A stretch of DNA of 46,117 bases, from positions 1-46,117 of the forward strand of contig PLXZ01000004.1 in assembly GCA_003151615.1 (NCBI GenBank), written 5' to 3'. Within the stretch, counting starts at the first letter, position 1. Every line of letters starts with the position of its first letter. The position numbers were made by a program, and so were the translations under genes. Positions 31,311-37,675 of this stretch are shown one piece after another. The notes beneath the pieces are model-generated. The model was not told the DNA's origin. It ran no database searches and worked only from the letters and a program-made list of their open reading frames with translations. The DNA is from Candidatus Tayloriibacteriota bacterium (GTDB lineage: Bacteria > Patescibacteriota > Minisyncoccia > Phycocordibacterales > PALSA-1337).

Positions 31311-32717
31311 ATGAAGCGTTCCGCTTATGCTTTTTTTATTGCCTTTGTTTTCGTTCTCGCGCCTTTTCCTCTGCGTGCTGCGGTAATTACCGCTCCGACC
31401 GTTGATCCGTGCGCCGATACGACAAGCTATCTGCCAAATGAAACGACTGCCGCCCACCAGACTCGGCTCGAAACCGACTTGACCGGCTGTGAAGCGGAGG
31501 AAAGCCAGGCACAGAGCGCGTTGACTCAGGCTCAATCGCAATCTCAATCCCTGCAGAGCAATATCAATGTCCTGACCGCGCAGATAAAAGTCGCGCAATT
31601 GAATATTCAGGCCAAAAATCTTCTCATCGCGAGTCTCGGCAAGCAGATTTCGGACAAACAACAGACGGTACTCAGTCTGACTGCTCAGATCAATCAAGGG
31701 AAGGCGACTTTGGCCGAGTTGATTAGGAAAACGGACGAGCTCGACCAGGTGTCTTTGGCTGAAATACTTTTATCGGATGATACGCTGACGCAGGCATTGT
31801 CCGATTACGACAGTTTTTCCTCGCTGAATTCTGCGCTCCAGAGTACTGCGGCTGAATTGACTGACGAACAGACGCAGACCCAAAATGCAGAGGATGCTTT
31901 GACAGCCCAACAGAATCAGCAGGAGGATGCGCTCGCGACAATCCAGCAGGACGAGGCAACCGTCAAGCAGGCGCAGGCGGCGAAAACACAATTGCTGACT
32001 GTATCAAAAGGCAATGAGGCCGCGTATACAAAAATAGTCGCCCAGAAGGCCGCCAATGCCGCTTCGATCAAGGCCGCACTCTTCGCCCTCGCTGGAGGTT
32101 CGCAGGCAATTCAATTCGGACAGGCTTTGGCCTACGCGCAAATTGCATCGTCAAAAACGGGCGTAGCGCCGGCGTTTTTGCTGGCGATTCTGACCCAGGA
32201 AACGAATCTCGGCGCGAATGTCGGACAATGTTACGTGACAAATTTCAATACCGGTACGGGAATTTCGCTCAAAACAGGCTCGGCCGTTTCAAAAGTGATG
32301 AGCCCGACCCGAGACACCACTCCGTTTAGAACCATCACTGCGGCTCTTGGTCTCGACCCTCTCAAACAAGTCGTTTCGTGTCCGCAATCAGTCGGTTGGG
32401 GAGGGGCGATGGGACCGGCCCAGTTTATTCCTTCAACATGGACGCTTCTTGAAAATCGCATAGCCGGCGCACTCAGCGAACCGGTCGCCAATGTCAATCC
32501 ATGGAATCCGCAGGACGCATTTATGGCTTCTGCGCTGTATTTGAGCGATTTGGGAGCGGGGGCCGGCACCTACAGCAGTGAAAAAACGGCTGCTTGCAAA
32601 TATTATTCCGGCAAACCGTGCGGTTATGTGACCGGCTCAACGGCTTACGGAAACAGCGTATTGGCCTTAATGAACAGCATCCAGCTGAACAAGATTAACC
32701 CGCTGGAAGGTTTATAG
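31311..32717 (+). CDS. Secreted coiled-coil lytic transglycosylase (SLT-like)
   Basis: A 468-residue exported protein: signal peptide (1-23), a long Gln/Ala/Ser-rich coiled coil (about 50-255) like EnvC/PcsB-type hydrolase regulators, and a C-terminal SLT-like muramidase domain with the catalytic Glu in 'LAILTQETNLG' and the fold motif 'GWGGAMGPAQFIPSTW'. It likely cleaves peptidoglycan during division or envelope assembly. TATAAT lies six bases before the ATG. Confidence 0.88.
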   Translation: MKRSAYAFFIAFVFVLAPFPLRAAVITAPTVDPCADTTSYLPNETTAAHQTRLETDLTGCEAEESQAQSALTQAQSQSQSLQSNINVLTAQIKVAQLNIQAKNLLIASLGKQISDKQQTVLSLTAQINQGKATLAELIRKTDELDQVSLAEILLSDDTLTQALSDYDSFSSLNSALQSTAAELTDEQTQTQNAEDALTAQQNQQEDALATIQQDEATVKQAQAAKTQLLTVSKGNEAAYTKIVAQKAANAASIKAALFALAGGSQAIQFGQALAYAQIASSKTGVAPAFLLAILTQETNLGANVGQCYVTNFNTGTGISLKTGSAVSKVMSPTRDTTPFRTITAALGLDPLKQVVSCPQSVGWGGAMGPAQFIPSTWTLLENRIAGALSEPVANVNPWNPQDAFMASALYLSDLGAGAGTYSSEKTAACKYYSGKPCGYVTGSTAYGNSVLALMNSIQLNKINPLEGL

Positions 32718-32738
32718 CCCTGAAATCGGCCAGGCCTG

Positions 32739-32767
32739 TTGCTTTTGGCCGCGGGCTTTGGTATAGT
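32739..32767 (+). promoter_or_regulatory. Promoter of rpmE2, TTGCTT-17-TATAGT
   Basis: TTGCTT (32739-32744), a 17-bp spacer and TATAGT (32762-32767), followed by a leader of about 18 nt. Confidence 0.7.
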
Positions 32768-32791
32768 GCCTCCTACAAAAGAACCATATTT

Positions 32792-33055
32792 ATGAAGAAA
32801 GAAATCCATCCAAAAGAATACCGGCCGGTCATTTTCCTCGATAATTCCAACGGGACGATGTTTTTGATCAGTTCAACCATCGCCACGAAGGAAAAGGCGA
32901 AATTTACCGATGGCAAGGAGTATCCCGTCTATCATGTCGAAATTTCAAGCGCTTCGCATCCTTTCTATACGAACCAGGAGAAAACCATGGATGCCGCCGG
33001 TCGCGTTGAGAAGTTCAAGTCTCGTCAGTCGAAGGCTACCAAGAAATCGGCATAA
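32792..33055 (+). CDS. rpmE2: 50S ribosomal protein L31 type B
   Basis: An 87-residue type B (zinc-independent, Cys-free) L31. The start '[19 protein letters not shown]' and the '[12 protein letters not shown]' motif are typical, ending in a basic tail. Its last two codons and stop form the left edge of a long palindrome. Confidence 0.96.
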   Translation: MKKEIHPKEYRPVIFLDNSNGTMFLISSTIATKEKAKFTDGKEYPVYHVEISSASHPFYTNQEKTMDAAGRVEKFKSRQSKATKKSA

Positions 33056-33201
33056 CGTAAAAGCGTATTTCTCTGTTTTTGGGAAACAGAAAATTTCTAC
33101 TGAAATTTTCTTCGTTACCAGGCCCGACCTTGCTACGTCGCCTCACGAATCCGCTTGCGGATGTTCCCTCAAACAGAGAAATACGCTTTTACGTTATGCC
33201 G
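33048..33201. repeat. 154-bp palindromic element with nested hairpins
   Basis: Two perfect 31-bp arms (33048-33078 and 33171-33201, beginning CGGCATAACGTAAAAGCG) enclose 92 nt. Inside, GGGAA and TTCCC continue the pairing, and there are nested hairpins such as GAAAATTTC-TACT-GAAATTTTC and ATCCGC-TT-GCGGAT. The left arm overlaps the end of rpmE2; prfA begins 26 bases after the right arm. A second pairing, CTGTTT with the nearby AAACAG, competes with the long stem. No ORF. MITE-like insertion or a large regulatory RNA fold are both possible. Confidence 0.9.
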
Positions 33202-33227
33202 TTCGCTTATATGTTAAACTGAACAAA

Positions 33228-34196
33228 ATGGAACACCTCGACGAATACAAAAAGAATCATAAGACCGCGTATTTGGCGGAAATGTATGAAAAACTTCTCA
33301 AGGACGAAGGGGAGCTTTTGATAATGGTCAAAGAGGCCGAGAAAACAGGCGATGCGTCGATGAAGGAATTGGCCGAGACGGACATTCTCGCGATGGCCGA
33401 ACAGAAAAAAACAATTGAAGGTCAGATTAAAACCATCATCGAATCCGAAAAGGAAGAGGAAGAAATGCCCGTCGAAATGATTTTGGAAGTGCGCGCGGCG
33501 GCAGGAGGTGATGAAGCGGCGATTTTCGCACGGGAACTTTTGGAAATGTATCAGCGGTACGCGGAAATGAAAGGCTGGGGAACTCGAGTTTTGGAGGAAG
33601 GTGCGGAAATGGAAGTAAAAGGCAAGGGCGCGTATGAGGCTCTTCGTTATGAAACAGGCGTTCATCGAATCCAGCGCGTTCCGGCGACGGAAAAAATGGG
33701 ACGCGTCCATACTTCGACCGCATCGGTCGCCATTTTGCCGATCCGCAAGAAATCAAAATTTGTAATAAATCCGGCTGATATTGATGTTGAATTTTCGCGA
33801 GCCGGTGGAAAGGGAGGTCAGAACGTGAACAAGGTTGAAACCGCGGTACGCGTCATTCACAAACCGACGGGACTCTGGGTTCGTGCTACCGCCGAACGCA
33901 GCCAGTCAAAAAACCGCGAAACCGCCATGAGCATTCTGCGTGCCAAGTTGGAGGTTTTGGAAGAGGAACGCGAGGCAAAAAAACACTCTGCAAACCGCAA
34001 GGGCCAGATCGGCACCGGCGACCGCTCCGAAAAGATCCGCACATACAATGTATTGCAGGACCGCATCACCGACCATCGCATAAAGGAATCATGGCACAAT
34101 ATCGAAAAGATTTTCGCGGGGGAATTGGACCCGATTGTTGATGCTTTGCAGAAATACAAGGAGACAGGGGTGGCGGGGAATGCTAAGGAGGAATAA
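33228..34196 (+). CDS. prfA: Peptide chain release factor 1
   Basis: RF1 ends translation at UAA and UAG. The 322-residue protein contains the GGQ motif ('[19 protein letters not shown]') and the RF1-type codon-recognition tripeptide PAT in '[16 protein letters not shown]'. It is shorter than the usual ~360 residues because the N-terminal domain is reduced. The ORF track start at 32910 runs through the palindrome and is spurious. The ATG at 33228 is preceded by TAAACT at seven bases. Confidence 0.96.
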   Translation: MEHLDEYKKNHKTAYLAEMYEKLLKDEGELLIMVKEAEKTGDASMKELAETDILAMAEQKKTIEGQIKTIIESEKEEEEMPVEMILEVRAAAGGDEAAIFARELLEMYQRYAEMKGWGTRVLEEGAEMEVKGKGAYEALRYETGVHRIQRVPATEKMGRVHTSTASVAILPIRKKSKFVINPADIDVEFSRAGGKGGQNVNKVETAVRVIHKPTGLWVRATAERSQSKNRETAMSILRAKLEVLEEEREAKKHSANRKGQIGTGDRSEKIRTYNVLQDRITDHRIKESWHNIEKIFAGELDPIVDALQKYKETGVAGNAKEE

Positions 34197-34533
34197 GTCG
34201 GTGCGCTTTCCACAAAAGAAAATCACCCAGCTGTCGCCAGGCGATTTTCCCCCTTGATATTTGTCCGTTACCAGACAAACCCAGAATCGATACGCCATCA
34301 ATTTTAGCAAACTCCATTTTCTTGTCAACTGTCATTCGAAGCCGACGAAGAGACTCGAACCCTCGATAATCCAGAGTATCGATTCTGGTATCACACCATG
34401 TCATCGGCATCGAATCAATGTATCAAAGCGAAATGAATTTTTAATGAATATTTCCTAAAATTTCGATAAAGTTTTTGTTTTGCGTCATTTTATGGAAGAT
34501 GTGAATGCTCTGCGCGACAAATAGGCCAGCTTC
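34197..34533. other. Intergenic region with tRNA-like sequence, no protein gene
   Basis: Between prfA and rpsB there is no convincing ORF on either strand. The only recognisable structure is the tRNA-like sequence at 34341-34408 on the minus strand. The rest is A/T-rich near rpsB. Confidence 0.6.
34341..34408 (-). tRNA. tRNA-like gene or tRNA pseudogene, atypical fold
   Basis: On the minus strand a 7-bp acceptor-like stem (GCCGATG/CGTCGGC, one wobble) and a good T arm (GAGGG-TTCGAGT-CTCTT) are present, with a small D-like hairpin TGGT-GTGAT-ACCA. The anticodon arm is ambiguous. One fold gives loop ATACTCT with a mismatched closing pair. A competing fold makes a 6-bp TCGATA/TATCGA stem with an 8-nt loop CTCTGGAT, which looks like a tRNA-Gln (CTG) loop. 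U8 and the GG of the D loop are missing. A TACATT box is suitably placed upstream. Confidence 0.4.
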
Positions 34534-34562
34534 TTGCCTTTTTAAGCCCTATTTGCTACACT
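34534..34562 (+). promoter_or_regulatory. Promoter of rpsB-tsf, TTGCCT-17-TACACT
   Basis: TTGCCT (34534-34539), a 17-bp spacer and an extended -10 TGC-TACACT (34557-34562). The leader is about 15 nt and T-rich, without Shine-Dalgarno motif. Confidence 0.75.
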
Positions 34563-34583
34563 CTAGTCCACCTATTTTTATTT

Positions 34584-35360
34584 ATGGCTGAAACAAAGAC
34601 CCACAATTCCGCGGCGATTGCAGGAAATATGACCGCAAACCAATCAATCGACAGCATGTTCAAGGCTGGCGCGCATTTTGCTTTCAGCAAATCACGCCGA
34701 CACCCGACTGTCGCACCTTACATTTTCGGGGCAAAAAACAAAGTTGAGATTTTCGATCTTGAAAAGACCGGACCGCTTCTCGCAGCTGCATCAGAATTCG
34801 TAAAAAGCATCGCAAAGGAAGGGAAGTCGATCCTCATCGTCGGCGGAAAATCTGAAGCGCGAGCAGCGGTAAAAAATGCCGGCGAAACTCTCGGCATGCC
34901 GTTTGTCGACGGACGATGGATCGGCGGAACCCTCACAAACTTCAAGGAAATCCGAAAGCGCGTCGAAAAAATGGAACGCCTCATGTCGGAACGCGAAAAA
35001 GGCGAGCTTGCGAAATACACAAAAAAGGAACGCCTTCTCATTGACCGCGAAATTGCGAACCTCGAACGATTCTTTACGGGCATCGTCGTCATGAAGGAAT
35101 TGCCAAAGGCGCTCTTTGTCATCGACCCGAAAAGAGAGTATACTGCAGTGAAGGAAGCGAAGGACATCGGCATACCGGTCATCTCGCTCGCGGGATCCGA
35201 TTGCGACATTTCAGAGGACGATTATCCGATTGTCGGAAACGACTCCTCAAAATCAAGCATTGAATTTTTTGTGCACGAAATCGCGCACGCATATAGCGAA
35301 GGAAAAAAACTATGGCAACCACCACAAACAACAGCAAAAACATCAGCACCGAGCAAGTAA
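34584..35360 (+). CDS. rpsB: 30S ribosomal protein S2
   Basis: A 258-residue S2 with 'LFKAGAHF'-type start ('MFKAGAHFAFSKSRRHP'), 'FVDGRWIGGTLTNFKEI', 'PKALFVIDPKREYTAVKEA' and 'IPVISLAGSDCD'. An N-terminal extension of about 20 residues is present. Its last 16 codons and stop overlap tsf in another frame. Confidence 0.98.
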   Translation: MAETKTHNSAAIAGNMTANQSIDSMFKAGAHFAFSKSRRHPTVAPYIFGAKNKVEIFDLEKTGPLLAAASEFVKSIAKEGKSILIVGGKSEARAAVKNAGETLGMPFVDGRWIGGTLTNFKEIRKRVEKMERLMSEREKGELAKYTKKERLLIDREIANLERFFTGIVVMKELPKALFVIDPKREYTAVKEAKDIGIPVISLAGSDCDISEDDYPIVGNDSSKSSIEFFVHEIAHAYSEGKKLWQPPQTTAKTSAPSK

Positions 35361-35935
35361 AGGAATTGCGCGACAAGACCGGCATTTCAATCATGCAGTG
35401 CCGAAAGGCACTCGATGAAGCGGGAGGCGACATGGAAAAAGCAATCATCATTCTCCGGAAAAAGAGCGGCGAATTGGCGGCAAGGCGCGCGGACAAAACC
35501 TTCGGCGCCGGAACAATCGCATCGTATGTTCATGCCACAGGCAATGTCGGTGCAATGGTCGTTCTCTCATGCGAAACGGACTTTGTCTCCGGAAACGACG
35601 AATTCAAGGCTCTTGCCCGCGATATTGCGATGCATATCACTGCGGCAAAGCCGAAATATGTGAAAGTAGACGACATTACCGCTGAAGAAAAGGCAAAGGC
35701 AAAGGAGGTCTTTGAAACTGAAGTTGCCGCGCAGACGAAAGACAAGCCGGAGGCGATGAAGGAAAAAATTCTCGAAGGCAAATTGAGCGCATACTTCGCG
35801 GAACAGGTTTTGCTCAATCAGGCTTTCATCAAAAATCCCGACATCACCATTCAGGGTCTCATCGAGGGCGGCGTCCAAAAATTTGGCGAAAAAATCGAAG
35901 TTTCGAAGTTTGTGCGACTGGGTGTTGGCGAATAG
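35312..35935 (+). CDS. tsf: Elongation factor Ts
   Basis: EF-Ts recycles EF-Tu. The 207-residue protein has the UBA-like N-terminal domain ('EQVKELRDKTGISIMQCRKAL'-type sequence) and 'VLSCETDFVSGNDEFKALA', the EF-Tu contact region. No usable start exists downstream of the rpsB stop, so the 49-nt overlap with rpsB seems real. AAGGA lies eight bases before the ATG, the one good Shine-Dalgarno look-alike in the window, but it is also rpsB coding sequence. Confidence 0.97.
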   Translation: MATTTNNSKNISTEQVKELRDKTGISIMQCRKALDEAGGDMEKAIIILRKKSGELAARRADKTFGAGTIASYVHATGNVGAMVVLSCETDFVSGNDEFKALARDIAMHITAAKPKYVKVDDITAEEKAKAKEVFETEVAAQTKDKPEAMKEKILEGKLSAYFAEQVLLNQAFIKNPDITIQGLIEGGVQKFGEKIEVSKFVRLGVGE

Positions 35936-35949
35936 CACCTTTAACTATT

Positions 35950-35963
35950 GCCCGCATGCGGGC
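35950..35963. promoter_or_regulatory. Perfect 14-bp palindrome
   Basis: GCCCGCATGCGGGC lies between tsf and the next gene. No T run follows, so an operator or an RNA hairpin is more likely than a terminator. Confidence 0.5.
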
Positions 35964-35977
35964 GCATACATACTATA

Positions 35978-36361
35978 ATGACCGTAGAAATTATTTTTTT
36001 CATCTCGCTCCTCGGTATCATAGCCATGATCGTTCTCAAATCGGCAGAATTGAGAAGCGGCAAGAAATCGCTGTTCTCGCGCATGGGTTCCGGCACCGAC
36101 CATATCGTGTACGGCACGTACCGTAAAATCCGCGTCGGCTTTGCGCATATAAATAAAAATAATGCGGTGAATTTTCTTCAGTGGATCGCGTATCATGTCC
36201 TATCCGTCTTTCACAAAATATTTATCTGGATTCGCGACAAAGCGCACCGCCATCCTCATTCGAAAAAAGTCATCGACATGGTCAAAGGGAAGGTTGAGGT
36301 CAAGCCAAACGGCGGTTCGTCCTTCTTTCTGAAAAAGATTGCGGAGGAGACGAAAGAATAG
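35978..36361 (+). CDS. Single-span membrane protein, unknown
   Basis: A 127-residue protein with an N-terminal membrane helix (about 4-20) and a basic, His/Lys-rich cytoplasm-type remainder ('KVIDMVKGKVEVKPNGGSS'). No family recognised. The ATG at 35978 is preferred to the track's TTG at 35948, which would put the palindrome inside the coding region. Confidence 0.65.
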   Translation: MTVEIIFFISLLGIIAMIVLKSAELRSGKKSLFSRMGSGTDHIVYGTYRKIRVGFAHINKNNAVNFLQWIAYHVLSVFHKIFIWIRDKAHRHPHSKKVIDMVKGKVEVKPNGGSSFFLKKIAEETKE

Positions 36362-36376
36362 TATCCTATTTCAGAC

Positions 36377-36409
36377 GCCATCTTAGCTGTTTTGGTAGGT
36401 ATACGCCAC
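36377..36409 (+). pseudogene. Partial copy of the tRNA-Thr 5' half
   Basis: GCCATCTTAGCT followed by TTGGTAG and GCCAC repeats the first half of the intact tRNA-Thr 74 bases downstream, with altered D-loop bases. The anticodon and 3' half are missing. Confidence 0.6.
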
Positions 36410-36450
36410 AAGCCAGTGTTTATGGAGTGAATGTAATTGAAAAAACAAAC

Positions 36451-36526
36451 GCCATCTTAGCTCAGTTGGTAGAGCGCCACTTTTGTAAAGTGGATGTCCC
36501 CGGTTCGAGCCCGGGAGATGGCTCCA
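36451..36526 (+). tRNA. tRNA-Thr (TGT)
   Basis: Acceptor GCCATCT/AGATGGC, standard D arm, anticodon stem CCACT/AGTGG with loop TTTGTAA (anticodon TGT), and a T arm with TTCGAGC. Encoded CCA at 36524-36526. A truncated copy precedes it. Confidence 0.97.
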
Positions 36527-36557
36527 AAATTTTATTCGCTTGTGATAATATTGTTTC

Positions 36558-36989
36558 ATGTTGGAATCAAATTCTAATGTTAGAAAATGTAATAATTGTT
36601 CAACCGTTTTGAATGACCGCTTCAAAATAAAATTTTGTTCGAATACGTGTCAGCATGCGTATCAGTATAAAATTTTTGTCGACGATTGGAAAAATGGTTT
36701 TTTGAGTGGAACGATTGGTATCAACACGCGGGCGGTTTCCGCGCATCTTCGCCGCTATCTGCTCGAAAAATATAAAAACAAATGCTCGTCGTGCAGTTGG
36801 AACAAAAAACATCCGGTCACGGGACATGTGCCGCTTGAAATAGATCACATCGACGGCAATGCGGAAAACAACCGCGAAAATAATCTACGATTAATCTGTC
36901 CGAACTGCCATTCGCTCACGCCACATTTTCGAAATTTAAACAAAGGCAGCGGTCGGGCATGGCGACTAAAAAAGAAAAGTGCAGTATAA
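36558..36989 (+). CDS. HNH endonuclease-like protein
   Basis: A 143-residue protein with an N-terminal zinc-ribbon-like part ('CNNCSTVLNDRFKIKFCSNTC') and a C-terminal HNH core: 'CSSCSWNKK', 'PLEIDHIDGNAENNRENNLR' and 'LICPNCHSLTPHF'. Such small HNH proteins are often homing-type or phage-derived nucleases. It lies 31 bases after tRNA-Thr, next to a partial tRNA copy, which fits a mobile history. The DNA is A/T-rich at its start. Confidence 0.85.
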   Translation: MLESNSNVRKCNNCSTVLNDRFKIKFCSNTCQHAYQYKIFVDDWKNGFLSGTIGINTRAVSAHLRRYLLEKYKNKCSSCSWNKKHPVTGHVPLEIDHIDGNAENNRENNLRLICPNCHSLTPHFRNLNKGSGRAWRLKKKSAV

Positions 36990-36990
36990 T
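36985..36990 (+). promoter_or_regulatory. -10 box of the DUF192 gene
   Basis: TATAAT overlaps the HNH stop codon and lies eight bases before the ATG at 36999, again predicting an mRNA with almost no leader. Confidence 0.5.
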
Positions 36991-36998
36991 TGGTGCAC

Positions 36999-37517
36999 AT
37001 GAATCCTCGCTCGTATGTCGTCTATATTCTTGGTGCAATCGTCTTCGGTTGCGCTGTCTTTTTCTATGAAATGCAGGTCGATAATGAGCCATTATTGACT
37101 GTAACACCGAATGTATCGCAGGCCACGACAACTTTTCTACAAAATGCGCAAAATCAGGCCATCCAACCCCTCTCGCTCATCTTCGCCACGACTTCGGACG
37201 AGCAGGAACTCGGTTTGGGACAGAGAAATTCACTTCCGTCGGACGAGGGAATGCTTTTTGTATTTCCGATTCCTGGAAATTATGCGTTCTGGATGAAGGA
37301 CATGCGTTTTTCGATCGACATGATTTGGATGGATTCGAATTTTACGATTACGCACATCGCGTCTGACGTCTCGCCCGACACCTATCCGAAAAGTTTCACT
37401 CCGAATACCGATAGTTCGTACGTTTTGGAGACAAATGCCGGATATTCGCAAAAAAATAATTTGTCGGTGGGAGAAACCCTCGATTTCGTCAGAAATTCCG
37501 TCGAGAAAACGCAGTAG
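36999..37517 (+). CDS. DUF192 family exported protein
   Basis: A 172-residue protein with one N-terminal membrane helix (about 6-24) and a DUF192 domain: 'TSDEQELGLGQRNSLPSDEG', 'MLFVFPIPGNYAFWMKDMRF', 'SIDMIWMD' and 'YVLETNAG'. The family is common and its function uncertain. The ATG at 36999 is preferred to the TTG at 36990. Confidence 0.9.
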   Translation: MNPRSYVVYILGAIVFGCAVFFYEMQVDNEPLLTVTPNVSQATTTFLQNAQNQAIQPLSLIFATTSDEQELGLGQRNSLPSDEGMLFVFPIPGNYAFWMKDMRFSIDMIWMDSNFTITHIASDVSPDTYPKSFTPNTDSSYVLETNAGYSQKNNLSVGETLDFVRNSVEKTQ

Positions 37518-37570
37518 AATTGGGGGATTTTGCGCGGTGGGATGCCGACATATTTACACGACCCCTTTTT

Positions 37571-37639
37571 TATATTGTAGCGATGAAAAAACACTTTTCT
37601 CCACACCTTTTTATTTTCTGCGGGTGTATAATTGCATGA
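37571..37639 (+). CDS. Possible 18-codon leader ORF upstream of nrdA
   Basis: TATATT (37571-37576) is six bases before an ATG at 37583 that opens an 18-codon ORF (MKKHFSPHLFIFCGCIIA). Its TGA overlaps the ATG at 37636 of a second small frame (31 codons including the stop, to 37728), which in turn overlaps the nrdA start at 37676. This could be a chain of coupled leader ORFs or chance. A TATAAT box at 37627-37632 could start the nrdA transcript directly, with a leader of about 37 A-rich bases. Confidence 0.3.
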   Translation, partial: YIVAMKKHFSPHLFIFCGCIIA

Positions 37640-37675
37640 ACACTAAAAATTATCAGAAGAACATCGGAATAAAAA

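Noticed and set aside
31723-31991. CRISPR-like or tandem repeats in the Gln-rich region of the SLT protein
   Set aside because: The Gln/Ala/Ser codons give local repetitiveness, but no regular repeat-spacer unit is present; no CRISPR array is seen in the window.
33048-33201. Integron attC site
   Set aside because: attC sites have imperfect stems with unpaired bases and GTTRRRY cores. Here the arms are perfect, the right end reads GTTATGC, and no integrase or cassette array is present.
32910-33227. N-terminal extension of prfA in the ORF track
   Set aside because: It overlaps rpmE2 and the palindrome in another frame and has no release-factor similarity; the family start fits 33228.
35307-35311. 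Shine-Dalgarno motif before tsf as evidence against anti-SD loss
   Set aside because: AAGGA is well spaced, but it is part of rpsB codons (Glu-Gly-Lys) and is the single good case among many starts. I treat it as chance but record it as a counterexample.
36383-36625. 80-residue minus-strand ORF
   Set aside because: It is antisense to tRNA-Thr and its fragment; the 'LPGSNRGHPLYKSGALPTEL' type of sequence is a well-known artefact of translating tRNA genes backwards.
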